50,149 nt of DNA, taken from NCBI GenBank assembly GCA_964510955.1, contig CAZEDW010000030.1:1-50149 (forward strand). The letters run 5' to 3'. Position numbers and translations under genes: made by a program. Below the pieces are notes generated by a model. That model was given only the letters and a program-made list of their open reading frames with translations. It made no database searches and was not told the DNA's origin. Positions 15,797 to 23,178 of this stretch are shown one piece after another. The DNA comes from JAFLCM01 sp964510955. GTDB lineage: Bacteria > Planctomycetota > Phycisphaerae > Phycisphaerales > UBA1924. The stretch's first letter is position 1; every line of letters begins with the position of its first letter.

Positions 15797-16066
15797 TCAG
15801 CCCTGGAACCGGGGCACGATCCACTCGATGAACGCGTACAGCCCCGCCGCCAGGCCAACCAGCCCCACCACGATCTGGGCGCTCATGACCGCCACGGCCC
15901 TCCAATAAACACGCGGTGAAAGCTCCCGCAGGCGCACGCCCTTGTAGGCCATGGCGAGGAACCAGGCCACGGGGATCAGTGTGAACCACCACGAATCATG
16001 GAGGTTCAACGGCTGCAGAAACGGGGTGTAGGCGAGGAGCGGTTGCACAGGGTCAAGAAAGTGCAT
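15797..16066 (-). CDS. Small membrane protein
   Basis: The product is 89 aa with two hydrophobic segments: HDSWWFTLIPVAWFLAMAYKG and VAVMSAQIVVGLVGLAAGLY, the latter close to the C-terminus. No family recognised. The ATG at 16066 lies 2 nt after the stop of the upstream minus-strand gene, so the two are almost certainly co-transcribed and translationally coupled; the longer frame to 16132 overlaps that gene and is unlikely. Pairing with another membrane protein suggests a joint envelope role, which is inference only. Confidence 0.7.
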   Translation of the reverse strand: MHFLDPVQPLLAYTPFLQPLNLHDSWWFTLIPVAWFLAMAYKGVRLRELSPRVYWRAVAVMSAQIVVGLVGLAAGLYAFIEWIVPRFQG

Positions 16067-16068
16067 GG

Positions 16069-16521
16069 CTAGAGCGTCGGAACCGGATCGAGCTTTCGAG
16101 TCCGCCTGGGCCGTGGGGGGTGAAAAAAGCAATCGATCACCGCGATGAGGTTCATCATGCCGCCGAGCCCGGCGGAGAGCGCTCCCACGTCGGAGACGCG
16201 GCCGAGGGCTTGGGTGTAGGACGTCTCAGGGCTGGGTCCGGCCTGGGTAAGTCGCTTCTTCTGCTGATTGACGGTGTCAACCACCAGGTTGACGGGGCCG
16301 GCACCGCACTGCAGATAGAACCACCACTTGTTGTCGACCCGATCCACAACGGAGATACCCCCCACCAGCAGCCCCCCCCCATACAGGCCCACAACCCCTG
16401 CGAAGACATAAATCGCCCTTCGAACGTCTCCAAAGTAGGCGTAGCCAAGCCCCGGCAGGAGGCAGGCGAGCAGCCCCGCGACGGGCTCGAACTGGGTGGG
16501 CTGCGGCTGCGGGGTGGTCAT
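16069..16521 (-). CDS. Membrane protein of unknown function
   Basis: This is a 150-aa protein starting MTTPQPQPTQFEPVAG, with a hydrophobic pair (LLACLLPGLGYAYFG and AIYVFAGVVGLYGGGLLVGG) separated by a short turn, which recalls the TM2-type double helix with its PGLG...G pattern. A third hydrophobic stretch (GGMMNLIAVIDCFF) lies near the C-terminus. The frame is open to 16791, but the upstream part has the look of a shadow and the ATG at 16521 begins the hydrophilic leader. It is directly followed by another small membrane gene. Confidence 0.65.
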   Translation of the reverse strand: MTTPQPQPTQFEPVAGLLACLLPGLGYAYFGDVRRAIYVFAGVVGLYGGGLLVGGISVVDRVDNKWWFYLQCGAGPVNLVVDTVNQQKKRLTQAGPSPETSYTQALGRVSDVGALSAGLGGMMNLIAVIDCFFHPPRPRRTRKLDPVPTL

Positions 16522-16789
16522 CGGGGCGGGTAGTTGTAACGCCTCCGGGCAGCGGATGCGAGCGCGGACCCTGTCACCCCGGCGGGGCTCCCGATTGGCG
16601 GCCCGGAATTCTGCCGGTGCCCTGTTGACACGGGAACAGGCATTTGTAGTGTACCCCGCGCCCGGCCCGAACCCCCGTCCCGCCGGGTTTTCGCACACGG
16701 GCGCCTGTTTGGATTCCGCATCGATGCCGTCGAATCGCCGACCGATCCCGATCCGCCAACCTCGGACTGTGTTACCCATGAGGAAGTCC

Positions 16790-17137
16790 ATGCCCCTGCT
16801 CTCATTGCCCTCTCGTGGTTCGGTGTCTCAGAAGGTGCTGTGCCGCACCGGTGGCGCGATGGACTGGCGGATCGAGCCCGGGGAAGTGCAACCCGGCGCC
16901 GAGCCCTTGACGGTCCCCGGTCCGGCGGCCTGGCCCAGCGCCGCCCCCGCGTGCGTCCCCCTCATGGAGGACGAGGACGACGACGACGACGACTTCATGT
17001 GGGACGACGACGAGGACGAGGACGAGAACGCCGAGTCCGAAGACGAGGAGCTCGAGGAGGAGTTTGATTACGACGACGACGAGGACGCCTTCGACGACGA
17101 AGACGCCCTCGACGACGATGAAGATGATGAGCCCTGA
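16790..17137 (+). CDS. Small polyacidic protein
   Basis: The product is 115 aa from the ATG at 16790, which has AGGAAG just upstream (ATG 16778 and 16859 are alternatives). Residues 1-58 are of ordinary composition (including MDWRIEPGEVQPG); residues 59-115 are almost wholly Asp and Glu with a few aromatic and hydrophobic residues (DDFMWDDDED, EEEFDYDDDED). Such tails behave as disordered, highly charged polymers that can bind basic proteins, metal ions or RNA. The antisense frame is Val/Leu/Ile-rich only because GAC/GAG codons read that way in reverse, so the sense reading is preferred. No family assigned. Confidence 0.55.
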   Translation: MPLLSLPSRGSVSQKVLCRTGGAMDWRIEPGEVQPGAEPLTVPGPAAWPSAAPACVPLMEDEDDDDDDFMWDDDEDEDENAESEDEELEEEFDYDDDEDAFDDEDALDDDEDDEP

Positions 17138-17274
17138 GCGGTCCGGTTGATCCGGGAATGCCCGGGGGGTCGATAGTCTGGGTCCGGGGGCGTGTTCGGG
17201 TTCGGGCGCGCCCGGCGCCCGCGAGGTTCGGTTGGAGCAGTTCGGGCATACCCGCCGCAAGAGAGGGTGATCCG

Positions 17275-17712
17275 ATGGCCTCACAAGACGAACCGCTCGA
17301 ACCAACCATGCCCGTGCGACACCTGAGCGGCCCAGGCCCGGCGGTGCGCGGCGTCCCCCCCGGCAACATCGACCCTCGGTCGGGACTGGACCGGCGCAAG
17401 CTGCAGCCGCCCGACCCCTCGGGCCTGGAGCGCCGGCGCGGGCCGGGCCGACGGCGCACGGACTTCATGAAGTCGGCCGAGGAAGGCGAGATGAACAAGG
17501 AGCAGTTCCTGTTCCTTGTCGCCATCGACGCGTTCAAGAAGGCCAACGCCAAGACTTTCCCCGCCTGGACCGACGTGCTCGAGGTGATCCGGCTGCTGGG
17601 CTACCGCAAGACGTGCGCGAGCGAGCTGAGCCTGCCGATCGCGGAGGACTGGACAGAGAAGCCCGATGCGCCGGCGGGGATCCGGACGTTTGAGGGGCGC
17701 GAGAAAGAGTGA
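17275..17712 (+). CDS. Conserved-looking protein of unknown function
   Basis: This is a 145-aa protein. The N-terminal 75 residues are Pro/Arg-rich and likely disordered, with two basic clusters (DRRKLQ, ERRRGPGRRR). The C-terminal part (FMKSAEEGEMNKEQFLFLV, AIDAFKKANAKTFPAWTDVL, EVIRLLGYRK) reads as a compact helical domain. GAGAGGGTG just upstream supports the ATG at 17275. It lies 33 nt before the riboflavin gene, which has its own -10 in the gap. I do not recognise the family; the helical, basic character would fit a nucleic-acid or protein-binding adaptor, but that is a guess. Confidence 0.65.
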   Translation: MASQDEPLEPTMPVRHLSGPGPAVRGVPPGNIDPRSGLDRRKLQPPDPSGLERRRGPGRRRTDFMKSAEEGEMNKEQFLFLVAIDAFKKANAKTFPAWTDVLEVIRLLGYRKTCASELSLPIAEDWTEKPDAPAGIRTFEGREKE

Positions 17713-17733
17713 TCGTGCGCGCCGGTTGGCCGG

Positions 17734-17739
17734 TACGAT
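17734..17739 (+). promoter_or_regulatory. -10-like element TACGAT, leaderless type
   Basis: TACGAT ends 6 nt before the GTG at 17746, with no ribosome binding site between. Confidence 0.5.
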
Positions 17740-17745
17740 CCCCGC

Positions 17746-18888
17746 GTGTTCAGCCCCATCCCCGAACTGCTTGACGAACTCCGCGCCGGGCGCATGGTGG
17801 TTCTCGTTGACGACGAGGACCGCGAGAACGAGGGCGACCTGGTCCTCGCCGCGCAGTTCGTTTCTCCCGAGGCCATCAACGCGCTGACGCGGCTCGCCGG
17901 GGGCTACCTGTGCCTCAGCCTGACCGAGGCCGACTGCGACCGGCTGGCCCTGCACCCGCAGTCGCCGACAAACACCACGGTGCGCGGCACGCCGTTCACG
18001 GTTTCGATCGACGCCCACCCGCGTCACGGCATCTCGACGGGCATCTCCGCCGCGGACCGCGCCACGACCATCCGCCTCGCGGTCGATCCGAACACCACCC
18101 CGGATGACTTTGTCCGTCCCGGGCACATCAACCCCCTGCGCTCGCGCGACGGCGGCGTGCTGGTCCGCACCGGGCAGACCGAAGGGGCCGTGGACCTGTG
18201 CCGGTTGGCCGGGCTCCGGCCCGCCGCGCTCATCATCGAGATCATCCGCGAGGACGGGCAGATGGCCCGGCGGCCCGACCTGGACTCGATGTGCAAAAAG
18301 CACTGGTGGAAGATGGGCTCGGTTGAGCAGATCATCCAATACCGCCTGGCGCGGGAGCGCCTGGTGAAACGCGAAACCCCCGAGCGCGGCGCGCCCATCA
18401 CGACGCCGGAAGGCCCTTTCACGCTGCTCACGCTCTCCAGCGTCGTCGATCCGCTGCCGCAGTATGTGTTGACGCTCGGCGGCGTCGGGGACCTTGATCC
18501 CGCGGGGCGGGTGATCGAGAGCGACGCGCCGACGCTGGTTCGGATGCACCGCGCGAACCTGCTGGGCGACGTGTTCGGCGGCGCGGGGTCGCCCGGCGAC
18601 AGGTCGTCGGCCGCGGTGCTGCGCGAGTCCATGCGCGCAATCCAGCGCGAGGGACGCGGCGCCATCGTTTATCTGCGTCACTCCGACCCCGGCCCCGGCG
18701 GGACCGCGGCCAACGGCGGCACCGTGCCGATGCCGCTGCGCGAGTACGGCGTCGGCGGCCAAGTGCTCCGCGAGTTGGGCCTCCGCAACCTGCGGCTGCT
18801 CACCAACCACCCCAGGGCGGTGCCCGGGTTGGACGCGTTCGGGCTGAGGATCGTCGAGAACGTGGCGCTGCCCGAGGCGCGGGCCTGA
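17746..18888 (+). CDS. ribB: DHBP synthase fused to degenerate GTP cyclohydrolase II (RibBX type)
   Basis: This is a 380-aa protein. Residues 1-205 are a complete 3,4-dihydroxy-2-butanone 4-phosphate synthase, the enzyme that supplies the four-carbon unit of riboflavin from ribulose 5-phosphate: DDEDRENEGDL (22-32), RPGHINPL (124-131) and TGQTEGAVDL (142-151). Residues 220-380 align with GTP cyclohydrolase II in the YGVGGQVLRELG and LLTNHPR regions, but the active centre is gone. All three zinc cysteines of the HSECLTGD...RCDC region are replaced (HRANLLGD at 268-275, then no Cys), and the QEGRG-type GTP site reads RHSDPGPGG. This matches the RibBX hybrids described in Proteobacteria, where the RibA half is inactive. 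A separate functional ribA should exist elsewhere in the genome. Confidence 0.85.
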   Translation: MFSPIPELLDELRAGRMVVLVDDEDRENEGDLVLAAQFVSPEAINALTRLAGGYLCLSLTEADCDRLALHPQSPTNTTVRGTPFTVSIDAHPRHGISTGISAADRATTIRLAVDPNTTPDDFVRPGHINPLRSRDGGVLVRTGQTEGAVDLCRLAGLRPAALIIEIIREDGQMARRPDLDSMCKKHWWKMGSVEQIIQYRLARERLVKRETPERGAPITTPEGPFTLLTLSSVVDPLPQYVLTLGGVGDLDPAGRVIESDAPTLVRMHRANLLGDVFGGAGSPGDRSSAAVLRESMRAIQREGRGAIVYLRHSDPGPGGTAANGGTVPMPLREYGVGGQVLRELGLRNLRLLTNHPRAVPGLDAFGLRIVENVALPEARA

Positions 18889-18893
18889 AGTGC

Positions 18894-18917
18894 CACCGAC
18901 CCGTCTTCGGGCCGGTG
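18894..18917 (+). terminator. Hairpin between convergent genes
   Basis: A 10-bp stem with one mismatch (CACCGACCCG with CGGGCCGGTG, TCTT loop) lies 5 nt after the riboflavin gene and just past the stop of the convergent hydrolase gene. It has no T-run, so it could act as an mRNA 3' end or rho-assisted terminator. Confidence 0.4.
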
Positions 18918-18928
18918 CTCTTGAACCA

Positions 18929-19966
18929 TCACCCTTCCTCAAACCGGCCCGTCGGGGGCTTGAGCTTCGGCGTCGGCCTCCACGCGCTGCCGACGGGAGC
19001 GGGCGGCCCGATCGTCAGACCGTCATAGGCCAATCGGATGTGCTCGGGCAGCCCGGCCTCCGTTTCGGCATGGCCCAGCTCGTGGGCCATGTGAACGAAG
19101 TAGGTCCGCTCCGCCGCGATGCGCTCGGCGATGTTCACCGCCTGATCCAGCGTCAGGTGGGTGGGGTGGTGCCGGTGGCGGAGGGCGTCGAGCACCAGAG
19201 TTTTCAGTCCAGCGAGAGCGCTCCAGCTCCTCGGCGGCACGGACGAGACATCGGTGCAGTAGGCCAGCGGGGTGCAAGGGGAAGCGGTCGACTGGCCAAG
19301 CGGCGAAGTGGCTGAGTGCCTGATGCCGGTGCCCGCCGCGCTCGCATCCGCGCGGCCACTCGACCGCTCGACCGCGTGACCACTCTGCCCTTCGATCCTC
19401 CACCCCACGATCGGCAGCCTCCCGTGGAGCAGCCGGACCGGCGTGAAACGCACGCCCCACAGGTCGATCGGCGTGCCCTCGCCGTCGTCGGGGACGCTGA
19501 TCTCGTTGGGGATCAGCGTGGCCACGAACGAGTCGTTGACGTTGGCGTGCTGCTCGAAGATGTGCTTGTAGACACGGCGCAGGGCGTCCATGACCGGGCG
19601 CTCGGCGTAGATGTCGATGGGGGCCTGCATCACCGCGTTGAAACGCCGGACTTCGTCCAGCCCGAAGATGTGGTCCACGTGGTTGTGGGTGAACAGGATC
19701 GCATCGCACCGCCACAGCCCCTCGCGGCGCGCCTGGATGTGGAGGTCGGGGGTGCAATCGATCAGGACGACGCGCTCGATCCCCTCGGGGGGGACCCCCG
19801 GCGTCGTACGGTCGATCCAGCGGACGCACGCGCCGGTGCGGGTGCGCCGGTCGCGCGGATCATCGGACGTGCACACGGCGCAGTCGCAGGCGATGAGCGG
19901 GATGCCGCCGGAGGTGCCGGTGCCGAGGAAGGTGAGGCGGGGGGAATCCGACCGCGCGGTGCTCAT
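18929..19966 (-). CDS. PhnP-like metallo-beta-lactamase fold hydrolase with in-frame insertion
   Basis: This is a 345-aa MBL-fold hydrolase. GTGTSGGIPLIACDCAVC is the signature of the PhnP-like branch (cyclic phosphodiesterases), and FTHNHVDHIFGLDEVR gives the HxHxDH metal site; LLHGRLPIVGWRI, LAYCTDVSSVPP and VHMAHELGH follow with further ligands. A stretch of about 38 residues between GWRIEG and TPLAYCTDV (about residues 190-230, GHAVERSSGR...) has no counterpart in the family as I know it. It is encoded by an inverted repeat with 8-nt periodicity (19284-19388), so a DNA element appears to have inserted without breaking the frame. The start has TACGCT 6 nt upstream. Whether the enzyme still folds cannot be judged from sequence. 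Confidence 0.82.
   Translation of the reverse strand: MSTARSDSPRLTFLGTGTSGGIPLIACDCAVCTSDDPRDRRTRTGACVRWIDRTTPGVPPEGIERVVLIDCTPDLHIQARREGLWRCDAILFTHNHVDHIFGLDEVRRFNAVMQAPIDIYAERPVMDALRRVYKHIFEQHANVNDSFVATLIPNEISVPDDGEGTPIDLWGVRFTPVRLLHGRLPIVGWRIEGQSGHAVERSSGRADASAAGTGIRHSATSPLGQSTASPCTPLAYCTDVSSVPPRSWSALAGLKTLVLDALRHRHHPTHLTLDQAVNIAERIAAERTYFVHMAHELGHAETEAGLPEHIRLAYDGLTIGPPAPVGSAWRPTPKLKPPTGRFEEG
19284..19388. repeat. Inverted repeat with 8-nt periodicity inside a gene
   Basis: Left half (19284-19323) is five consecutive 8-nt words of the form GYGGYCRA: GCGGTCGA, CTGGCCAA, GCGGCGAA, GTGGCTGA, GTGCCTGA. Right half (about 19352-19385) read in reverse complement again gives words such as GTGGTCAC, GCGGTCGA, GCGGTCGA and GTGGCCGC. 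The halves are inverted relative to each other. The build (8-nt array, inverted arms) is the same as at 9345-9459 although the word differs. Confidence 0.7.
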
Positions 19967-19972
19967 GGCGCA

Positions 19973-19978
19973 AGCGTA
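19973..19978 (-). promoter_or_regulatory. -10-like element TACGCT, leaderless type
   Basis: TACGCT on the minus strand ends 6 nt before the ATG at 19966. There is no ribosome binding site. Confidence 0.5.
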
Positions 19979-20019
19979 GCCACCGCGCCATTCTTACCCA
20001 CCTCGTTCAACACGAGAGT

Positions 20020-21531
20020 TCACTCCGCCACGTCGATCACAATCTTCAAGTTCCCGATCATCTGCGCCAGCGTGGCCAGCGAGTTGAGCGTGTCGTCGTC
20101 GTTCAGGGCGCTGTTGGTCAGGGCGATGTGACCGGCGTCGAAGACCTTGTCGTTGGGGAGGGTGGCGTCGAACTCGCGCCAGGCGGGGTGGCCGGCGTTG
20201 TCGGTGAGCAGGGCCTGGGTCCACATGTGGAACGCGTAGACATTGTGCTGGTCGCCGAACTGATCGACGTAGAGCAGGCCGCTGACGGTCCGGCTGGGGA
20301 TGCCGGCGGCCCGCAGCATGGCGGCGAGCAGCACGGCGTGCTCGGAGCAGTCACCCTGCTTCGTTCTGGCCACTTCCGACGCCGTGGCGAAGCCGACGCC
20401 GAGGTCCTTTTTCTGGATGAAGTCGTAGACGAACTTCCGCAGCACCTTGGCCTGGTCGATCGGCTTGGCGCCCTGTGCCTTTTCGAGCGCCTTCTTGGTG
20501 AGCTCCTTGATGACCGGGTCGTCGATGTTCAGGGCCCGCGTGGCCACCAGCAGGTCGGCGGGGTTCGGCGGCGCTTCTTCGATGACCGGCCAGTCCAGGT
20601 CAACCTTGACCAGCGCCGCCGAAGGGTCCTTGGCGTTCGGGGTCACGCGCTGGTTGCCGCCCTTGGGGAGCTTGGGAAGCGGCTTCCCGTCCGCGGTCCG
20701 CAGCGTGCAGATGACCTCCTTGAGGTTCCGCGCCGGGGCGGGGATGTTGCCGACCGGGACGATGGTGGTCTGGGCCATCGACTCGGGGGCGCGGAAGGGG
20801 CTGAGGGCGATCTCCTTGTCCGCGGCGATCATGGTGAGGGTCATCCCGCCCATGACGACCTCGGTGCGGATGGGGCGCCCGTGCTCATCGACCCACTCGA
20901 CGGACTTGGTGCCGGGCATGGCGGTGTTGGTCTGCTCCCACTTCACCGCGGGGAGGAACTTCCCGAACGCCTCGGCGGTGGCGCCGGCTTCCAGCACCTT
21001 CACCGTGGTCTCGGTCGCGGTCGGGCCTGAGGTGGGGTTCACCGACTTGAAGCTGAAGGAGCTGTCGCCGGCCTTGAGCCGTTCTGCCACGAGTTTTTCG
21101 ATCCTGCTGGGGGTCAGCCATTCACCCTCCGGCTTGGGATGGGTCTTCTCGGTCTTCACCCCCGCCTGTTCGCTGACCTCCTTGATCCCCTCTGGAGTGA
21201 AGGTGTACACCGAGTGGCCCTTCATCAGGCCCAGGTTCTGATCCTGGGTCATCGAAAAGGGCGAGCCGTCGGCGTTCTCGACGAACTCGGTGCTCATGGA
21301 GATCTTGATTTCCTGCATCTCGCGGGCGAGGTTGAGCACCACGTCTTCGGTGGTGACGATTTGACCCTTGTCGTTCGTCGTGGTTGCCTCGTGCGCGTGC
21401 CCGGCCTTCTGGCCGTTGAGCTGCAGGACATACCAGCGATCCTGCGGTGCGGCCAGGGCGCTGGCCCCCAGGAGCAGCACAAGAGTGGTCGTGACGAAAG
21501 TCCGGATGAGGTTCTTGGGGTGGTTGTTCAT
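20020..21531 (-). CDS. Exported transglutaminase-like protein
   Basis: This is a 503-aa protein with a signal peptide (about 1-28, RTFVTTTLVLLLGASALAA). The C-terminal third is a transglutaminase-like (papain-fold) core with the catalytic triad in order: Cys in KQGDCSEHAVLLAAMLRAAG (about 397), His in YAFHMWTQ (about 437) and Asp in REFDATLP (about 457). Residues 30-330 are a beta-rich N-terminal region that mentions repeated VEW/TVKV strands, as in many bacterial transglutaminase-core proteins. Such proteins act as peptidases or cross-linkers in the periplasm; the substrate is unknown. No Shine-Dalgarno or TANNNT element is evident at the start. It is transcribed divergently from tatD across a 196-nt gap. 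Confidence 0.8.
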   Translation of the reverse strand: MNNHPKNLIRTFVTTTLVLLLGASALAAPQDRWYVLQLNGQKAGHAHEATTTNDKGQIVTTEDVVLNLAREMQEIKISMSTEFVENADGSPFSMTQDQNLGLMKGHSVYTFTPEGIKEVSEQAGVKTEKTHPKPEGEWLTPSRIEKLVAERLKAGDSSFSFKSVNPTSGPTATETTVKVLEAGATAEAFGKFLPAVKWEQTNTAMPGTKSVEWVDEHGRPIRTEVVMGGMTLTMIAADKEIALSPFRAPESMAQTTIVPVGNIPAPARNLKEVICTLRTADGKPLPKLPKGGNQRVTPNAKDPSAALVKVDLDWPVIEEAPPNPADLLVATRALNIDDPVIKELTKKALEKAQGAKPIDQAKVLRKFVYDFIQKKDLGVGFATASEVARTKQGDCSEHAVLLAAMLRAAGIPSRTVSGLLYVDQFGDQHNVYAFHMWTQALLTDNAGHPAWREFDATLPNDKVFDAGHIALTNSALNDDDTLNSLATLAQMIGNLKIVIDVAE

Positions 21532-21639
21532 GGCTGTATGAGCGGTCTGGGCTTGTAAGCGGATTGTTCGCGTCGGCGGGTCTCGCGCTCGCCCGGACGG
21601 TTGGTGCGTAGAAGCCGCGGCGATGAACGGACGGGCTCC

Positions 21640-21655
21640 GGGAGCCGCGGCTCCC
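21640..21655. repeat. Perfect 16-bp palindrome in a divergent promoter region
   Basis: GGGAGCCGCGGCTCCC lies in the gap between the divergent transglutaminase and tatD genes. It could be an operator or a stem; nothing else in the gap supports one reading over the other. Confidence 0.45.
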
Positions 21656-21714
21656 CGCTGAACGGGCGACCCGGGGCGCGGGGGGTGTGTTCAGATCGGC
21701 GAACAGAGGGGGGT

Positions 21715-21720
21715 TAGAGT
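21715..21720 (+). promoter_or_regulatory. -10-like element TAGAGT, leaderless type
   Basis: TAGAGT ends 7 nt before the ATG at 21728. The intervening AGGCCCC is not a convincing ribosome binding site. Confidence 0.5.
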
Positions 21721-21727
21721 AGGCCCC

Positions 21728-22537
21728 ATGATCGACACCCACTGCCACCTGACGTTTCCCGACTACGCCGGGAGGCTGGACAGGGTGCTCGCCGACGCCC
21801 GCTCGGCGGGGGTGAACGGGTGCATCACCATCTCGACCACGACGAGCGACTGCCTCGACGCGCTGGCGCTCGCCACGGCCCATGACGGCGTCTGGTGCAC
21901 GGCTGGGGTGCACCCTCTCTACTCCGACAAGGCCCCGCACGTCTGGGAGAACCTCCGTCGGGTCGGGAACGACCCCAAGTGCGTGGCGTGGGGCGAGCTG
22001 GGGCTGGATAAGCACTACGACCGTCCGCCGAAGACGGTCCAACTGCAGGTGCTGAGCGAGCAGCTCGCGTTCCTGGAGTCGCTGGCCTACGGGGGAGTGG
22101 TCAAGCCGATGGTCCTGCATTGCAGGGAGGCGTTTGACGAGCTGGTTCCCATCCTTCGCTCCTGCCGGTTGGACCCCACCCGGATGGTCTTTCACTGCTT
22201 CACCGGGACACCTGACGACATGCGGCTGCTGCTGGACCTGGGCGCATGGGTGAGCTTCACCGGCGTTTTGACGTACCGAAACGCCGATCAGGTGCGGGCG
22301 GCGGCGGAGCTGGCGCCGCTGGACCGGATCATGGTCGAGACCGACGCGCCGTTCCTCTCGCCCGAACCGCACCGGGGGGTCAGGCCCAACGAGCCGAGGT
22401 TTGTGCGCGCGGTCGCCGAGCGGCTGGCGCAGGTGAAGGGGTTATCGATGCCCGAGATGGAGCGGTTGCTGAACGACAACACGGAACGGTTCTTCGGCAT
22501 CCGCGGCGCTGAACCCGGTTCGGGGAGCTATTCGTGA
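21728..22537 (+). CDS. tatD: TatD family metal-dependent deoxyribonuclease
   Basis: This is a 269-aa TIM-barrel metal hydrolase of the TatD family, cytoplasmic nucleases implicated in DNA repair and degradation. Metal ligands are in place: DTHCHL (residues 3-8), the glutamate in GELGLDKHYD (about 96), LHCRE, FHCFTGTPDD, and ETDAPFLSPEPHRG near the C-terminus with the final Asp. Length is normal for the family. The start has a leaderless -10. The stop overlaps the next gene by 4 nt (GTGA), so the two genes are translationally coupled. Confidence 0.88.
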   Translation: MIDTHCHLTFPDYAGRLDRVLADARSAGVNGCITISTTTSDCLDALALATAHDGVWCTAGVHPLYSDKAPHVWENLRRVGNDPKCVAWGELGLDKHYDRPPKTVQLQVLSEQLAFLESLAYGGVVKPMVLHCREAFDELVPILRSCRLDPTRMVFHCFTGTPDDMRLLLDLGAWVSFTGVLTYRNADQVRAAAELAPLDRIMVETDAPFLSPEPHRGVRPNEPRFVRAVAERLAQVKGLSMPEMERLLNDNTERFFGIRGAEPGSGSYS

Positions 22538-23166
22538 AGCGCGCCCTTTCGCCCACAGAGCTTGATTCGCTGCCGGCCCTGCCCGAGCGGCTGGGGCAGA
22601 TCGCCGCCGACGCGGCGGCGACCGCCGAGCAGTTCATCGACGAGCACCTCCGCTCGCCGGTTCCGGGCTTCGTGCCCTGCGACTTCGGGGTCTGCGGCTC
22701 GGCCCTGAAGGCGCTGCGCGAGAGGCTGCTCACGCCGGGGCTGTCGTTCTGCGAGTGGGGCTCTGGCGTGGGGGGCGTGACGGTGCTCGCGTCGGTGCTG
22801 GGCTTTGACGCGGTGGGAATCGAGATCGATCCTGAACTGGTGGACGCCGCCCGCGCCCTGGCCCAAAGGAGCAACGCGCCGAGGGCCCGGTTTGTGTGCG
22901 GATCGTTCGTGCCCGACGGCGTGGACGCCGAGAGCGGCCTCGAATCCGCGGACGAGATCATCTGGCTCGTTCCCGGCGGGGCCGACGCCCACGAGGAGCT
23001 GGGGCTGGGGATCGATGACTTCGACCTGATCTTTGCGTACCCGTGGCCCGGGGAGGAGTACGTGGTGGAAGAGCTGTTCGCCGAGCACGCCGCCGTGGGG
23101 GCGGTGCTGCTGACGTTTCACGGGTTGGAGGGGGTTCGGGCGGTAAGAAAGGTTCGGGGGCGCTAG
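22534..23166 (+). CDS. SAM-dependent methyltransferase-like protein
   Basis: This is a 210-aa protein with a class I methyltransferase SAM motif FCEWGSGVGGVTVLASVLG followed by VGIEIDPELVDAA (acidic end of strand 2) and DFDLIFAYPWPGEEY, where a DPPY-like motif would sit. The first 70 residues are helical. The YPWPGEEY motif and the GADAHEELG stretch are unlike common rRNA methyltransferases, so the substrate is open. It starts with GTG inside the tatD stop and is therefore co-translated with it. It ends 12 nt before the convergent trpB. Confidence 0.72.
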   Translation: MKRALSPTELDSLPALPERLGQIAADAAATAEQFIDEHLRSPVPGFVPCDFGVCGSALKALRERLLTPGLSFCEWGSGVGGVTVLASVLGFDAVGIEIDPELVDAARALAQRSNAPRARFVCGSFVPDGVDAESGLESADEIIWLVPGGADAHEELGLGIDDFDLIFAYPWPGEEYVVEELFAEHAAVGAVLLTFHGLEGVRAVRKVRGR

Positions 23167-23178
23167 GGATCGAGGCGT

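Noticed and set aside
16802..17305. Minus-strand frame with hydrophobic Val/Leu/Ile runs resembling membrane helices
   Set aside because: The hydrophobic runs are the reverse complement of Asp and Glu codons of the polyacidic protein; no start signal.
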